Positions 37,519 through 47,632 of a DNA stretch of 64,000 nucleotides are shown here, one piece after another. The notes under the pieces were generated by a model. The model did no database searches and was not told the origin of the DNA. It saw only the letters and a list, made by a program, of their open reading frames with translations. Both the position numbers and the translations under genes were made by a program. This DNA comes from Longitalea luteola (lineage in GTDB: Bacteria; Bacteroidota; Bacteroidia; Chitinophagales; Chitinophagaceae): NCBI RefSeq assembly GCF_017356035.1, contig NZ_JAFIQX010000006.1, forward strand, positions 310,001-374,000, read 5' to 3'. Each line of letters opens with the position of its first letter. Position 1 is the stretch's first letter.

Positions 37519-38490
37519 ATGAAACGATTGCTTAAAAAAGAAAAGCTGCGCATCCTGTTTTTCCTCTTTGCAGTTGCTATCATTGTCGCCAACTGTATCG
37601 AAATACGCGGCCTTACCCAACCTTCTTCCACAAACGCCGGGGATACACTCACAGCGGTTGTAAAAGCCTGGATGGATCCCTATTGGGACCAGCCACAGTC
37701 GAGGCTGGTGATTGGTTTTCTGGCGCCCCGCAGCTGGAATGCACGCCAGAACATGCGCATGTATTATACAAGCAGCTTCGACAATGGCACCATGAGCCCC
37801 GTACCGGCCAATGCTGCCCCGAAAGGATCCAGTACCACCTGGGCGGAGGCCATACAGGAGCGTTTAGGCATTGGCGGCAACTATATCAACGATCTGGAAT
37901 GGATAGTATTTCAGTCTGACAAAGCCTTTGACATGAGCGATCTGCCGCCCATTGAGGCCGATGTAACTATCAAAGTGAAGGTCGGTGCGCAAAACCTGCG
38001 GGTGAAACTGGGTTATTTCAGCGCTTCGAGTCAGCAGGAGCTCAGCGAACCCAAATTTTACGGCAAATGGTTCAGCGATTGTTTTGAGGTGATCAATGGC
38101 AGCGGCCCGCTGATCGATTTTTGCAGCCCCCAAATCAGCGCCATCGATCCCGTACAAAGCACAGATAACGATATCATTACTATCAACTATGATGAAGACG
38201 CTATTGCTACCAACCTGTCAGGCGCCGATAAAGTCTTTCTCTGCGCCAAAGCGTATACTTCCGACAACCAGGAAATAACCATCTGCAAACAGGACGACGC
38301 TACTGCCTTTACGGCATTAGGCGGTAAAAAATGGCGCAAGGATCTCTGGCCCCGTAAATACTTTGGACTAACCGAAGGACAAACCCTGGACAGAATAGAA
38401 TACTATTTCACCGATGTAACGGGAACCATTAAAGTATTTAAACAGGGGAACACAGGTGATCCCTTCGTATTTACGTTCAGTTGCCAGTGA
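37519..38490 (+). CDS. DUF4961-like lipoprotein
   Basis: A 323-residue protein with a basic N-terminus, a hydrophobic stretch and Cys26 in 'IIVANC', so a likely lipoprotein. The central part 'LVIGFLAPRSWNARQNMRMYYTSSFDNGTMSPVP' and the end 'LDRIEYYFTDVTGTIKVFKQGN' match what I recall as the DUF4961 family, composed of beta-sandwich repeats. No active-site motif is apparent. It is flanked by the DUF5004 gene and a SusC gene in one transcription unit. Role unknown; probably a surface glycan-binding accessory of the SusC/SusD complex. Confidence 0.68.
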   Translation: MKRLLKKEKLRILFFLFAVAIIVANCIEIRGLTQPSSTNAGDTLTAVVKAWMDPYWDQPQSRLVIGFLAPRSWNARQNMRMYYTSSFDNGTMSPVPANAAPKGSSTTWAEAIQERLGIGGNYINDLEWIVFQSDKAFDMSDLPPIEADVTIKVKVGAQNLRVKLGYFSASSQQELSEPKFYGKWFSDCFEVINGSGPLIDFCSPQISAIDPVQSTDNDIITINYDEDAIATNLSGADKVFLCAKAYTSDNQEITICKQDDATAFTALGGKKWRKDLWPRKYFGLTEGQTLDRIEYYFTDVTGTIKVFKQGNTGDPFVFTFSCQ

Positions 38491-38535
38491 TCGTTCTAAA
38501 AACTATACCCCTGTAGATCCTCTAAAAAATTAACT

Positions 38536-41433
38536 ATGGCTTGCAGCTTCTATAAACATATCATGGCCTCCGGGTGTGGGTTGCTGTTGATGAGCATTGG
38601 CACGTTACGGGCGCAAACCGGTAAAGCCACCGCCGATACACTGCCGTCCGGTACTGCCGATACCATTATTATCGGAAAGGCGCAACACGCCCAACGCATT
38701 AATATCCTCTATGGTGAAAAAAGCAATGCCCATCTGATCCAGGCAACCGCTACTATTTATACCCATCAGCTCACCACAACGCCTGCCTCGTTATATGCCT
38801 ATGCCTTACCGGGCCGCCTGGCCGGGTTGTATGCACAGCAAAGCAGTGGATTTACGTTTACGCCCACGACCGGCATCACGCAGCAGGAAATATTGTTCAA
38901 TATACCGAATGCGGCTTCAGTGGGAACAACAGGAACCACTGATAACACCGAGATCAATCTTTCGCTGCGCGGGCAAAACCCGGTAACGGTGATCGACGGT
39001 GTACAGCGCGATATCTTTTCACTTGATCCCGAAACGATCGAATCCATATCGGTACAGAAGGACGCGCTGTCGTCTATCCTGCTGGGGCAAAAAAGTTCAA
39101 GAGGCCTGTTACTGGTTACCACGAAAAGACCACAACAGGGGGCCCCACAGATCTCATTGACCGCACAATCTGGGTGGCAGTCGCCGCTGGGCCTGCTGGA
39201 TCCGTTACCTGCATACCAGTTTGCCTACCTGATGAATGAAGCGTTGATCAACAGCGGCCAGCCGCCTGCTTACACCAAAGAGCAATTTGAAGGTTACCGC
39301 AATCACGTGGACCCTTATTTGTATCCCGATATCAACTGGCAGCACGAGCTGATTGAAAAGAGTGCTCCATTAAACCGGTATTCGTTAAATATCACGGGCG
39401 GTTCAAGGGTAGCACGCTACCTGGTAGGTTTGAATTACACGGGTCAGCAGGGGATGCTGAAGGAAGGCGGCAACAATTCCTATAATACAAGGCTGGAACT
39501 AAAACGCTACCTGATAAACACCAAAGTAGACGTTGATCTTACCAAAAACTTCAATATCTCCTTACAGATCTTCGGCCGCATCCAGGATGGGAACCAGCCA
39601 GGCGCCGGCTATCTGAATATCTTCAGGACCATGCTCGGTACACCTAATAACGCTTATCCCAAATTCAACCCCAATAACAGTTTTGGCGGCACCTCCACCT
39701 ATACCAACAATGTGTATGCGCAGCTGGCCAATTCGGGGTATATCATGAATAACGACAAAGAATTGTTAAGCACCCTGGACCTTTCTTACAAATTAGACAA
39801 TTGGGTAAAGGGTTTGTGGTTCAAAGGAAAAGCCAGCACTTCGGTGCTTACGTCAACCGTTGTAAACAGGAGCAAGGTATCGCCGGTGTTCAAAATGAAT
39901 ACTGCCGGGAACGATACTTCCTATACGCAATATGGAACTCTTTTCAACCAGGCCAACAACTTCAGTATTACCTCCAGCGGCCAGTTCTGGTTTTATCAGG
40001 CCTCGCTGGGTTATACAAAGGCATTCGGCCGCCACCATGTTGAAGCTGTCACCTTATTCGATCAGCAACAAACCACTTACAATTTCGATCTGCCATCCAA
40101 ATACACCAATATGGCAGCAAAGCTGCAGTACGATCTTGCCCATAAGTACTTTTTGGAAGGCGCCGTAACATATAGTGGTTATGATCGCTTCAAGCCCGGC
40201 CATCGTTTTGGCGTTTTTTACGCAGGGGGCATAGGATGGAATATGGCTGAAGAACCCTTTATCAAAAGCAACCTGCAATGGCTGAACATGTTTAAATGGC
40301 GGGTGAATTATGGATTGACCGGCCATGCAAATGTGGGCTATTTCACCTGGCGGCCTTCTTACAGCGATCGCTTTCAGTCCTACGGCTACGGCGTGAACAA
40401 TACACCGATAAACGGCGTATACGAATTACCGCTGGTGAATGAACATGCGGAAGCGGAAAAGGCGCATAAATTCAATGCCGGCGTTGACATTGGCATGCTG
40501 AAGGGCCGGCTGCAGATCACAGCCGACTATTACCGCGATGAATACTTTGACCTGATGCAGGTACGCGGACGCAGCATTGCCCTGATCGGCAATAGTTATC
40601 CCGCTGAGAACATTGGCCGCAACCGGTATACAGGTACCGAGTTCTCCGTTGGCTGGCACGATGCTGTCAAAGGCTTCCGGTATTTCATCAGCGCCAATGG
40701 CAGTTTTATCAATTCCAAAGTGCTGTTTATGGATGAGATCGGCCGCCGCTATTCCTGGAATGAAAGAACAGGCCAGCGGGTAAGTGCGAACTTCGGATAT
40801 ATTGCCGATGGACTGATCCAGTCTCAGGAAGAAGCGAATTCATCGGCATCCATCGCCGGTTATACGCTGCAACCCGGCGATATCAGATACCGCGACCTGA
40901 ACGTGGATGGCGTGATAGACCAGTTCGATGAGACCAATATCGGCGGCAACAAACCATTTTTCTTTTATGGCGTTAGCGCCGGTATCGGGTTTAAGGGGTT
41001 TGACATCAGCATCCTGCTGCAGGGCGTGGAAAACCGGACCTTCCTGCTCAACTCGTGGGAAACACAATTCGAATTCGGTGCGTTGAACAGGACCGGGCAA
41101 TTGTATAACCACCATCTCGGCCGCTGGACACCCGAGAACGCCGCCACTGCTAGCTATCCGCGGCTTACTTATGGCTTTAATGCGAACAATCATATTACCA
41201 GCAGTACCTACTGGTTGTATTCCGGCGATTACATCCGCATAAAGAACATCGACCTTGGTTATATACTTCCGCAATCGTGGACGAAAAAGCTGAAGCTGCA
41301 GCAGGTGCGGGTATTTGCCAATGCGCAAAACCTGTTCACCCATGCCGATGTGCCCTATGGCGATCCCGAGGTGTATGGCAAGGAATATCCTATTCAGCGG
41401 GTGATCAACACAGGTATCAATATCAAATTATAG
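38536..41433 (+). CDS. SusC-family TonB-dependent receptor lacking the N-terminal regulatory-like domain
   Basis: A 965-residue outer-membrane receptor. After the signal peptide ('MSIGTLRAQ') there is only about 60 residues of low-similarity sequence before the plug ('YALPGRLAGLYAQQSSG'). The carboxypeptidase-regulatory-like beta domain found in the other SusC proteins of the window is missing. The plug also differs from the standard pattern: 'VIDGVQRDIFSLDPETIESISVQKDALSSILLGQKSSRGLLLVTTK'. The barrel is normal ('GDIRYRDLNVDGVIDQFDETNIGG') and the protein ends in a beta strand. SusD follows after five bases. Import of a glycan fragment is the expected role. Alternative starts exist at the second and third Met, which would trim the signal peptide. 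Confidence 0.92.
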   Translation: MACSFYKHIMASGCGLLLMSIGTLRAQTGKATADTLPSGTADTIIIGKAQHAQRINILYGEKSNAHLIQATATIYTHQLTTTPASLYAYALPGRLAGLYAQQSSGFTFTPTTGITQQEILFNIPNAASVGTTGTTDNTEINLSLRGQNPVTVIDGVQRDIFSLDPETIESISVQKDALSSILLGQKSSRGLLLVTTKRPQQGAPQISLTAQSGWQSPLGLLDPLPAYQFAYLMNEALINSGQPPAYTKEQFEGYRNHVDPYLYPDINWQHELIEKSAPLNRYSLNITGGSRVARYLVGLNYTGQQGMLKEGGNNSYNTRLELKRYLINTKVDVDLTKNFNISLQIFGRIQDGNQPGAGYLNIFRTMLGTPNNAYPKFNPNNSFGGTSTYTNNVYAQLANSGYIMNNDKELLSTLDLSYKLDNWVKGLWFKGKASTSVLTSTVVNRSKVSPVFKMNTAGNDTSYTQYGTLFNQANNFSITSSGQFWFYQASLGYTKAFGRHHVEAVTLFDQQQTTYNFDLPSKYTNMAAKLQYDLAHKYFLEGAVTYSGYDRFKPGHRFGVFYAGGIGWNMAEEPFIKSNLQWLNMFKWRVNYGLTGHANVGYFTWRPSYSDRFQSYGYGVNNTPINGVYELPLVNEHAEAEKAHKFNAGVDIGMLKGRLQITADYYRDEYFDLMQVRGRSIALIGNSYPAENIGRNRYTGTEFSVGWHDAVKGFRYFISANGSFINSKVLFMDEIGRRYSWNERTGQRVSANFGYIADGLIQSQEEANSSASIAGYTLQPGDIRYRDLNVDGVIDQFDETNIGGNKPFFFYGVSAGIGFKGFDISILLQGVENRTFLLNSWETQFEFGALNRTGQLYNHHLGRWTPENAATASYPRLTYGFNANNHITSSTYWLYSGDYIRIKNIDLGYILPQSWTKKLKLQQVRVFANAQNLFTHADVPYGDPEVYGKEYPIQRVINTGINIKL

Positions 41434-41438
41434 TTACT

Positions 41439-43136
41439 ATGAGTCGTCTTAATAAATCATTCTCTTTAACAATGCTGGTTGTTCTCACGGCGCTGGTGAA
41501 CACCGGTTGCAAAAAAACATGGGAAGATGTGCCCCTGGAGCAATTCACCGAAGAATATGTTTGGGATGTGAACGACTCGCTGGGAACAAAGGCCCGTGGT
41601 TTTCTGGCCGACATGTACCGCAATTTACCAGGCGGTTACAACAGGGTCAGCACCGACCTGCTCGATGCTGCCTCCGACGATGCCATATCATCGGCTACCG
41701 GCAACACCATGATCCAGAAAATAGCTACTTCCAGTTTCACTTCGCTCACCAACCCGGAGGATATCTGGGATAACGCGTATAATACCATTCGCAAGGCGAC
41801 CGTGTTCCTGAACAACTTCGACAAAGTGCCACTGAATACCCTGTTGGCCGATGGCCGTCCGGCCAAACCAGCGTGGCGGGGAGAAGCCCGTTTTTTACGG
41901 GCCTTCGCTTATTTTGAGCTGTTGAAAAGATATGGCGGTGTACCCATCATGGGCGATTGGGTGCGACAGGTAAACGATGATGTAAGTGTAGCCAGAAGTT
42001 CGTTTGAAGCAACCGTCAGCTATATAGTATCAGAATGTAATATGGCTGCCGACAGTTTATACATCGATCCAATAGAAGACAGCAAACTGGGTTATGTTAC
42101 CAAAGGAGCGGCCATGGCTTTAAAGGCCAGAACGCTGTTATATGCCGCCAGCCCTTTGTTCAATGGCGGCAATATTGAAGCCGGCAATACACTAACAGGG
42201 TATACAGACTATAATGCCGAACGCTGGAAACTGGCCGCCGATGCAGCCAGAGAACTGATCGATTACGGCAGGTTTGCCCTGGAAGATCAATTTAAAAATA
42301 TTTTCATCATTCCCAATAGCCGTGAGGTCATTTTTTCGAAGGTGCAGGGCCCTAACCAGGACCTGGAAAAAAATAATGGTCCGGTTGGCTATGCAGCGGC
42401 TGTTTCGGTTGGCCGTACCAGTCCTACCCAGGAACTGGTAGACGCTTTTCCTATGAGCAACGGCCTGCCCATAAATGACCCTGCCTCGGGCTACGATGCA
42501 GCTTTTCCCTATGCCAATCGCGATCCGCGGCTAACGTTCACCATTTTCTACAATGGTTCGCAATGGATGAACAGACCGGTGCAAACGTTCGAAGGCGGCC
42601 TCGATAAGCCTAACACCAACGTGCAACAAACCCGCAGCGGTTACTATATGCGTAAGTTCATGGGCAATTTCGAGAATGAGAACAACCTGGCCAACACTTC
42701 GCACAATTTTGCATTTTTTCGTTACGGCGAAGTATTGCTGAATTATGCCGAAGCTTTGAATGAGTACACAGGACCGGTACAGGAAGTGTATGATGCATTG
42801 GCCGCCATTCGCCGCCGTGCCGGCCTTAACCCGTATACACTGGCGGCCGGATTGACCAAAGAGCAGATGCGCGCTATCATCCGCAATGAAAGGCGAGTGG
42901 AGCTGGCATTTGAAGAGCACCGTTTCTTCGACATCCGCCGCTGGAAGATAGCAGAACAGGTTATGAACACGCCCTTGCATGGCATGCGCATAGACGTTTC
43001 CAGCGCCGGCACCAAAACGTACCAGCGCATTCAAATACAGCACCCACAGTTCAAAGCGCCGGCCATGTATCTGTATCCCATCCGGTACGACGAAGTGGCC
43101 AAAAACCCGAACATGCAACAAAATCCCGGCTGGTAA
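41439..43136 (+). CDS. SusD/RagB-family lipoprotein
   Basis: A 565-residue SusD from ATG 41439; the open frame reaches back into the SusC gene, but that part is a shadow of the SusC frame. The signal peptide ends with the lipoprotein cysteine in 'LTALVNTGCKKTWEDVP'. Landmarks are 'EARFLRAFAYFELLKRYGGVPIMGD', 'FFRYGEVLLNYAEALNEYTGPVQEVYDAL', 'RNERRVELAFEEHRFFDIRRWKIAEQ' and the end 'MYLYPIRYDEVAKNPNMQQNPGW'. It is paralogous to the SusD at 35364. It stands between two SusC genes, five bases after one and 29 before the other, so which channel it serves cannot be decided by position alone. Confidence 0.93.
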   Translation: MSRLNKSFSLTMLVVLTALVNTGCKKTWEDVPLEQFTEEYVWDVNDSLGTKARGFLADMYRNLPGGYNRVSTDLLDAASDDAISSATGNTMIQKIATSSFTSLTNPEDIWDNAYNTIRKATVFLNNFDKVPLNTLLADGRPAKPAWRGEARFLRAFAYFELLKRYGGVPIMGDWVRQVNDDVSVARSSFEATVSYIVSECNMAADSLYIDPIEDSKLGYVTKGAAMALKARTLLYAASPLFNGGNIEAGNTLTGYTDYNAERWKLAADAARELIDYGRFALEDQFKNIFIIPNSREVIFSKVQGPNQDLEKNNGPVGYAAAVSVGRTSPTQELVDAFPMSNGLPINDPASGYDAAFPYANRDPRLTFTIFYNGSQWMNRPVQTFEGGLDKPNTNVQQTRSGYYMRKFMGNFENENNLANTSHNFAFFRYGEVLLNYAEALNEYTGPVQEVYDALAAIRRRAGLNPYTLAAGLTKEQMRAIIRNERRVELAFEEHRFFDIRRWKIAEQVMNTPLHGMRIDVSSAGTKTYQRIQIQHPQFKAPAMYLYPIRYDEVAKNPNMQQNPGW

Positions 43137-43165
43137 CATTCATAACCATTGCTAATTCATGCATT

Positions 43166-46100
43166 ATGAAAAGTATTTCTCTCCATTTAATTATAATCAT
43201 ACTGGTATTGCCTGTGTTCACAATGGCGCAGCGGACCGTTACAGGAATTGTAAAAGACGACAACGGCCCTGTGGCCAATGCCACCATCAGCGAAAAAGGC
43301 AACGGCGCCAATGGTACCACCGCAGGTAACGACGGAAGATTCCGGCTTACCCTGCGGTCGAAATCGAATATCCTGGTCGTTTCCTATATTGGCTATGTAA
43401 CGCAGGAAGTAACTGTAAAAAGCGATAATATCGAAATTACGCTGCAGGCCAGCCGCGGCGCCATGGAAGATGTGATCGTAGTGGGCTTTGGTAAAAAGCA
43501 ACGCATCACAAATACAGGATCCGTAAGCACGATCAAAGCCGAGGAGATCAGGCTGGTGCCAACTGCCAATGTACAAAACGCCTTGTCGGGCAGGTTGCCG
43601 GGATTCTTTTCGCAGCAACGGTCCGGCCAGCCGGGTAATGATGCAGCGGATTATTTTATCAGGGGCGTCAGCTCACTGAATGCCGAAGGCAACCGGCCGC
43701 TGATCATTGTAGATGATATTGAATATACGTACGTGCAACTGTCGCAAATAAACGTAAACGAAATAGAAAGTATCTCCATTCTCAAAGATGCTTCCACTAC
43801 CGCCATTTATGGTATCAAAGGCGCTAATGGCGTACTGGTTGTTACCACCCGCCGCGGCAGCCTGGGCAAACCCCGGGTAAACGTACGGTCAGAAGCCGGC
43901 GCACAGGTGCCTACTTTTAAACCAAAATTTCTGAACGCCTATCAAACTGCTCTGCTGGTAAATGAGGCACGCGCCAACGACGGACTGGCCCCGCAGTTCA
44001 CACCGGAAGAACTGCAGCATTTCCAAAATGGCGACGATCCCTATGGCCATCCTGACGTGAACTGGTACGATGCCATCTTTAAAAATTATTCCGTGCAGGC
44101 CAACACCAATGTAGACATTTCCGGAGGTACTGGAACTGTAAAATATTTCACCTCTTTTGGGGCGCTTACCCAAAACGGCGCCATTAAAGATTTTTCCGGG
44201 AACAAGGAGAACCTGAACACGAATTACTTTTTCCGCCGCTTCAACTTCCGGACCAATCTTGATATCCAGGCAACCAGAACACTGAGCCTTCGCCTCGATG
44301 TGACCGGCCGTTTCGGGATGATCAACACGCCCAATACCAGTAATATTATGGAAGAGATCTACAACTTTGATAAAATTACTCCGTATGCGGCGCCCTTTAT
44401 GAATCCCAATGGCACTTATGCCTATGCCTATAATACAAAACACAGTTTACCTACATTGAATGCCAGGCTTGCCTTATCGGGTTATACCCGTACCAAGCAA
44501 AATGATCTGAACATTTTGTTTGGCGGCACGCAAAAGCTCGATGCTGTATTGCGCGGCCTCTCGTTCACCGGTCGCATCGCCTATGCCAGCACCTGGGATG
44601 TATGGCGCAAACTGCTGCGCGATCTGCCGCCCAGTTACCATTACGACGCAGCCACCGGTTCTTACAGCATAGATCCCCGTGGCCGCTACAGCATGCCTAC
44701 GTATGCCGTAAGCGCCGGCAGTAATGTTTCAGATAAACGGGTGAATATCCAGGCCTACCTGAACTACGACCGCATTTTTGGCGATCACCAGGTGCGGGCG
44801 ATGGTGCTGCTGAATCAAAGCAGTTATACCAACCAGGCATCCGTGCCCGAAAATTTCCGCGGTTATAGTTTGTCTGCCGGCTACAACTACAAAAGAAAAT
44901 ACCTCGTAGATCTAAACATGGCTTATAACGGTTCAGACCGTTTTCAAAGCGACAACCGCTACGGTCTTTTCCCGGCAGTGTCAGCCGGTTGGAACATAGC
45001 CGCCGAACCATTCTTTGAGAACCTGCTGCCTTTTGTCAAGCTGTTCAAACTGCGGGCTTCTTATGGCATGGTAGGCTCAGATGCCGTTTTGAGCAATCGT
45101 TACATTTATGAACAGGTATATGAACCGGGAGGCCATTATTCATTTGGAGAGACCAGCGGGGCGAGCCAGGGCATCAGGGAAGGAACGCTGGGTAATGATC
45201 GTGTAACCTGGGAAAAGAAAAAATCGCAGAACTATGCGCTGGATGTGAACCTGCTGCAGGACCGGCTGTCGTTTACGGTGGAATATTTCCGGGACCTTCG
45301 CATAGACCAGCTCGTATACCGCGGTTCGATCCCGATGGTCCTCGGTATTGGCACGCCGCCCGTGAACATTGGCTCTGTAAGGAACAGGGGCTGGGAACTG
45401 ATAGCCACTTACCAGGATAAGATCGGCAATGTACAATTCAATATTACACCTACCATTTCCGTAGCCAGGAATATTGTTCTGTTCAAAGACGAAGCCGCGC
45501 AAAGATATCCCTGGTTAACCGCAACCGGTCATCCCATTAACCAGCCCTTTGGCTACAGATGGATCGGCTTTTACCAGAACCAGGCCGATATCGACAAAAG
45601 CGCCAAACCGAATACCGGCAGTGTGAAGCCCGGCGACCTTAAGTATGAAGACCTGAACGGCGACGATGTCATAGACCAGCTGGATATGGCGCCCATCGGC
45701 AAACCCAACCTGCCATCAACGAATGTGGGATTGACACTGGGAGCGCGCTATAAGGGATTCAGCATGAACGTGCTTTTCCAGGGCGCCTATGATTACAGTT
45801 TCAGTATCATCGGCAGCGGTATCGAGCCCTTTAAAAGCCAGTTCCAGCCCATACACTTACAACGATGGACACCTGATAATCCGGAAGGCGCCCTGTTTCC
45901 CCGTTTAACAACCGATGCCGCCAGCGTGAACAGCGGAACCAATTATATGTCCGATTTCTGGCTTATCAATGCACATTATATCAGGTTGAAAACGGTAGAG
46001 CTGAGTTACCAGGTACCCGACAGCTGGTTGCCTTTGAAAATAAACAACGCCCGTTTTTACATAAGCGGTTATAACCTGTTTACCTGGACGAATTATAAAA

Positions 46101-46195
46101 AATACCAGCAGGACCCCGAAACTGCGAGTAACTCTGTGGGAGATTCATACCTTAACCAGCGGGTATTGAACCTGGGGTTACAGATCGGCTTATAA
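43166..46195 (+). CDS. SusC-family TonB-dependent receptor
   Basis: A 1009-residue receptor with a signal peptide ending 'VFTMAQ'. A carboxypeptidase-regulatory-like domain lies at about 22-100 ('RTVTGIVKDDNGPVANATISEKGNG'), then the plug 'VIVVGFGKKQRITNTGSVSTIKAEEI' with 'LIIVDDIEYTYVQLSQINVNEIESISILKDAS', and a barrel with 'GDLKYEDLNGDDVIDQLDMAPIGKP'. The normal SusC-before-SusD order is not followed: no SusD gene comes after it. Its partner must be the SusD just upstream (41439) or the one at 35364. The SGNH hydrolase gene begins two bases after the stop, which implies one transcript. Confidence 0.94.
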   Translation: MKSISLHLIIIILVLPVFTMAQRTVTGIVKDDNGPVANATISEKGNGANGTTAGNDGRFRLTLRSKSNILVVSYIGYVTQEVTVKSDNIEITLQASRGAMEDVIVVGFGKKQRITNTGSVSTIKAEEIRLVPTANVQNALSGRLPGFFSQQRSGQPGNDAADYFIRGVSSLNAEGNRPLIIVDDIEYTYVQLSQINVNEIESISILKDASTTAIYGIKGANGVLVVTTRRGSLGKPRVNVRSEAGAQVPTFKPKFLNAYQTALLVNEARANDGLAPQFTPEELQHFQNGDDPYGHPDVNWYDAIFKNYSVQANTNVDISGGTGTVKYFTSFGALTQNGAIKDFSGNKENLNTNYFFRRFNFRTNLDIQATRTLSLRLDVTGRFGMINTPNTSNIMEEIYNFDKITPYAAPFMNPNGTYAYAYNTKHSLPTLNARLALSGYTRTKQNDLNILFGGTQKLDAVLRGLSFTGRIAYASTWDVWRKLLRDLPPSYHYDAATGSYSIDPRGRYSMPTYAVSAGSNVSDKRVNIQAYLNYDRIFGDHQVRAMVLLNQSSYTNQASVPENFRGYSLSAGYNYKRKYLVDLNMAYNGSDRFQSDNRYGLFPAVSAGWNIAAEPFFENLLPFVKLFKLRASYGMVGSDAVLSNRYIYEQVYEPGGHYSFGETSGASQGIREGTLGNDRVTWEKKKSQNYALDVNLLQDRLSFTVEYFRDLRIDQLVYRGSIPMVLGIGTPPVNIGSVRNRGWELIATYQDKIGNVQFNITPTISVARNIVLFKDEAAQRYPWLTATGHPINQPFGYRWIGFYQNQADIDKSAKPNTGSVKPGDLKYEDLNGDDVIDQLDMAPIGKPNLPSTNVGLTLGARYKGFSMNVLFQGAYDYSFSIIGSGIEPFKSQFQPIHLQRWTPDNPEGALFPRLTTDAASVNSGTNYMSDFWLINAHYIRLKTVELSYQVPDSWLPLKINNARFYISGYNLFTWTNYKKYQQDPETASNSVGDSYLNQRVLNLGLQIGL

Positions 46196-46197
46196 TT

Positions 46198-47592
46198 ATG
46201 AAGAAGCATTACATAACAAAAGCTGCCCTGGTAATAGCCCTGGCAGTTTGCAGCACAACACAGGCGCAGATAACGCCTTTTAAGAAAGGCGACCGCATCG
46301 TATTCGCAGGTAACAGCATTACCGATGGCGGCCATTATCATTCGTATATCTGGTTGTATTACATGACGCGTTTTCCCAACCGGCGAATAGATATTTTCAA
46401 TGCAGGTATTGGCGGCGATGTGGCCGGCCAGATCTATGACCGGTTCGATGGAGATGTTGCTGCCAAAAAGCCTACGGTTATTGCATTGACCTTTGGCATG
46501 AATGATACGAAGTATGGAGAATACCTGCAACCCGATGCCGATGAAGTGGCGCGTAAGGCGATAGCACAATCCCATGCAAGTTATTTGAAGATTGAACAAA
46601 AGTTGAAAGCGTTGCCTGCAGTGCGCAAGATCCTGATGTCGTCTTCGCCGTACGATGAAACGGTAAAGGGCAGGGGCAATTACTTCCCCAAAAAAAGCCT
46701 GGCCATGCTGCAGGTGGCCAAGTTTCAGGAAGAGGCGGCCAACAAAAACCAATGGGGATTCGTGGATTTTAACCGGCCGATGACAGCCATTAATCAACAA
46801 TGGCAGCAAAATGATTCCACATTTACGATATGCGGCAGCGACCGTGTTCATCCCGGCCTGGACGGACATATGATAATGGCTTACATTTTCCTGAAGGCAC
46901 AGGGATTCGCCAATAAAGAGGTAGCTACCGTAGTTGTTGATGCGGCCAATAAAAAGCTGCAAAAGGCATCCAATTGTGCAGTGACCAATCTTACCGCTAC
47001 AGCCAATTCGGTGCAATTCGATTACCTGGCCAATGCATTGCCTTATCCGCTGGATACCGTTCCCAGGGGTTGGAACAATACCACCCGGCAATCAGATGCT
47101 GTCAGGTATATTCCTTTTATGGAGGAAATGAACCGGGAATTGTTTACCGTAAAAGGATTGAAGCCAGCTAAGAACTATGTGTTGCAGATAGATGGAGAAA
47201 CCATTGGCAGTTTCTCCGGCGCGCAATGGAGTGAAGGCATTAACCTGGCAGCACAAAACAGAACGCCCCAATACCAACAGGCTTCCGCCGTGCTGTTATT
47301 GAACGAGGAACGCTGGGAGCTGGAACGGCGTTTTCGCATGCACGCCTGGATGGAGTACAATATTCTGAAAGAACATGGCCTGTTGCATAAAGATGACCTT
47401 AACTCAATGGACACGATCAGGGTGCTGGCAGAAAAGAACGGATGGATAAAAGGGAATATGGACAACTATACCCGTTCACGCGTACCCGCCATTCGCCAGG
47501 CATGGCAAAAAGAAATGGAAGTGTTGATCAGCACTATTTATACGATTAATAAACCGGTAAACAGGCATTGCATTATTAAACAACTTGATTAG
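46198..47592 (+). CDS. Secreted SGNH/GDSL-family hydrolase
   Basis: A 464-residue exported enzyme (signal ending 'STTQAQ'). All SGNH blocks are visible: nucleophile Ser40 in 'VFAGNSITDGGHY', the glycine block 'NAGIGGDVAGQIYDR', Asn102 in 'LTFGMNDTKYG', and the Asp215/His218 pair in 'CGSDRVHPGLDGHMIMAY'. The family contains esterases that remove acetyl or other acyl groups from polysaccharides. The C-terminal third (about 270-464) is a separate part without a motif I know. It sits at the end of the SusC/SusD run and is the only recognisable carbohydrate-active enzyme there, so deacylation of the imported glycan is a fair inference; the substrate is not. Confidence 0.85.
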   Translation: MKKHYITKAALVIALAVCSTTQAQITPFKKGDRIVFAGNSITDGGHYHSYIWLYYMTRFPNRRIDIFNAGIGGDVAGQIYDRFDGDVAAKKPTVIALTFGMNDTKYGEYLQPDADEVARKAIAQSHASYLKIEQKLKALPAVRKILMSSSPYDETVKGRGNYFPKKSLAMLQVAKFQEEAANKNQWGFVDFNRPMTAINQQWQQNDSTFTICGSDRVHPGLDGHMIMAYIFLKAQGFANKEVATVVVDAANKKLQKASNCAVTNLTATANSVQFDYLANALPYPLDTVPRGWNNTTRQSDAVRYIPFMEEMNRELFTVKGLKPAKNYVLQIDGETIGSFSGAQWSEGINLAAQNRTPQYQQASAVLLLNEERWELERRFRMHAWMEYNILKEHGLLHKDDLNSMDTIRVLAEKNGWIKGNMDNYTRSRVPAIRQAWQKEMEVLISTIYTINKPVNRHCIIKQLD

Positions 47593-47632
47593 GGCAATAG
47601 CGGGTATCCGTAACTGGTGTGACTATAGCGGT

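Noticed and set aside
41277-41438. N-terminal extension of the SusD frame into the preceding SusC
   Set aside because: This stretch overlaps the end of SusC, is not a signal peptide, and the ATG at 41439 gives a normal lipoprotein start.
46093-47091. A 332-codon minus-strand frame opposite the SGNH hydrolase
   Set aside because: It lies wholly antisense to well-supported genes and has no family features; a shadow of their codon use.
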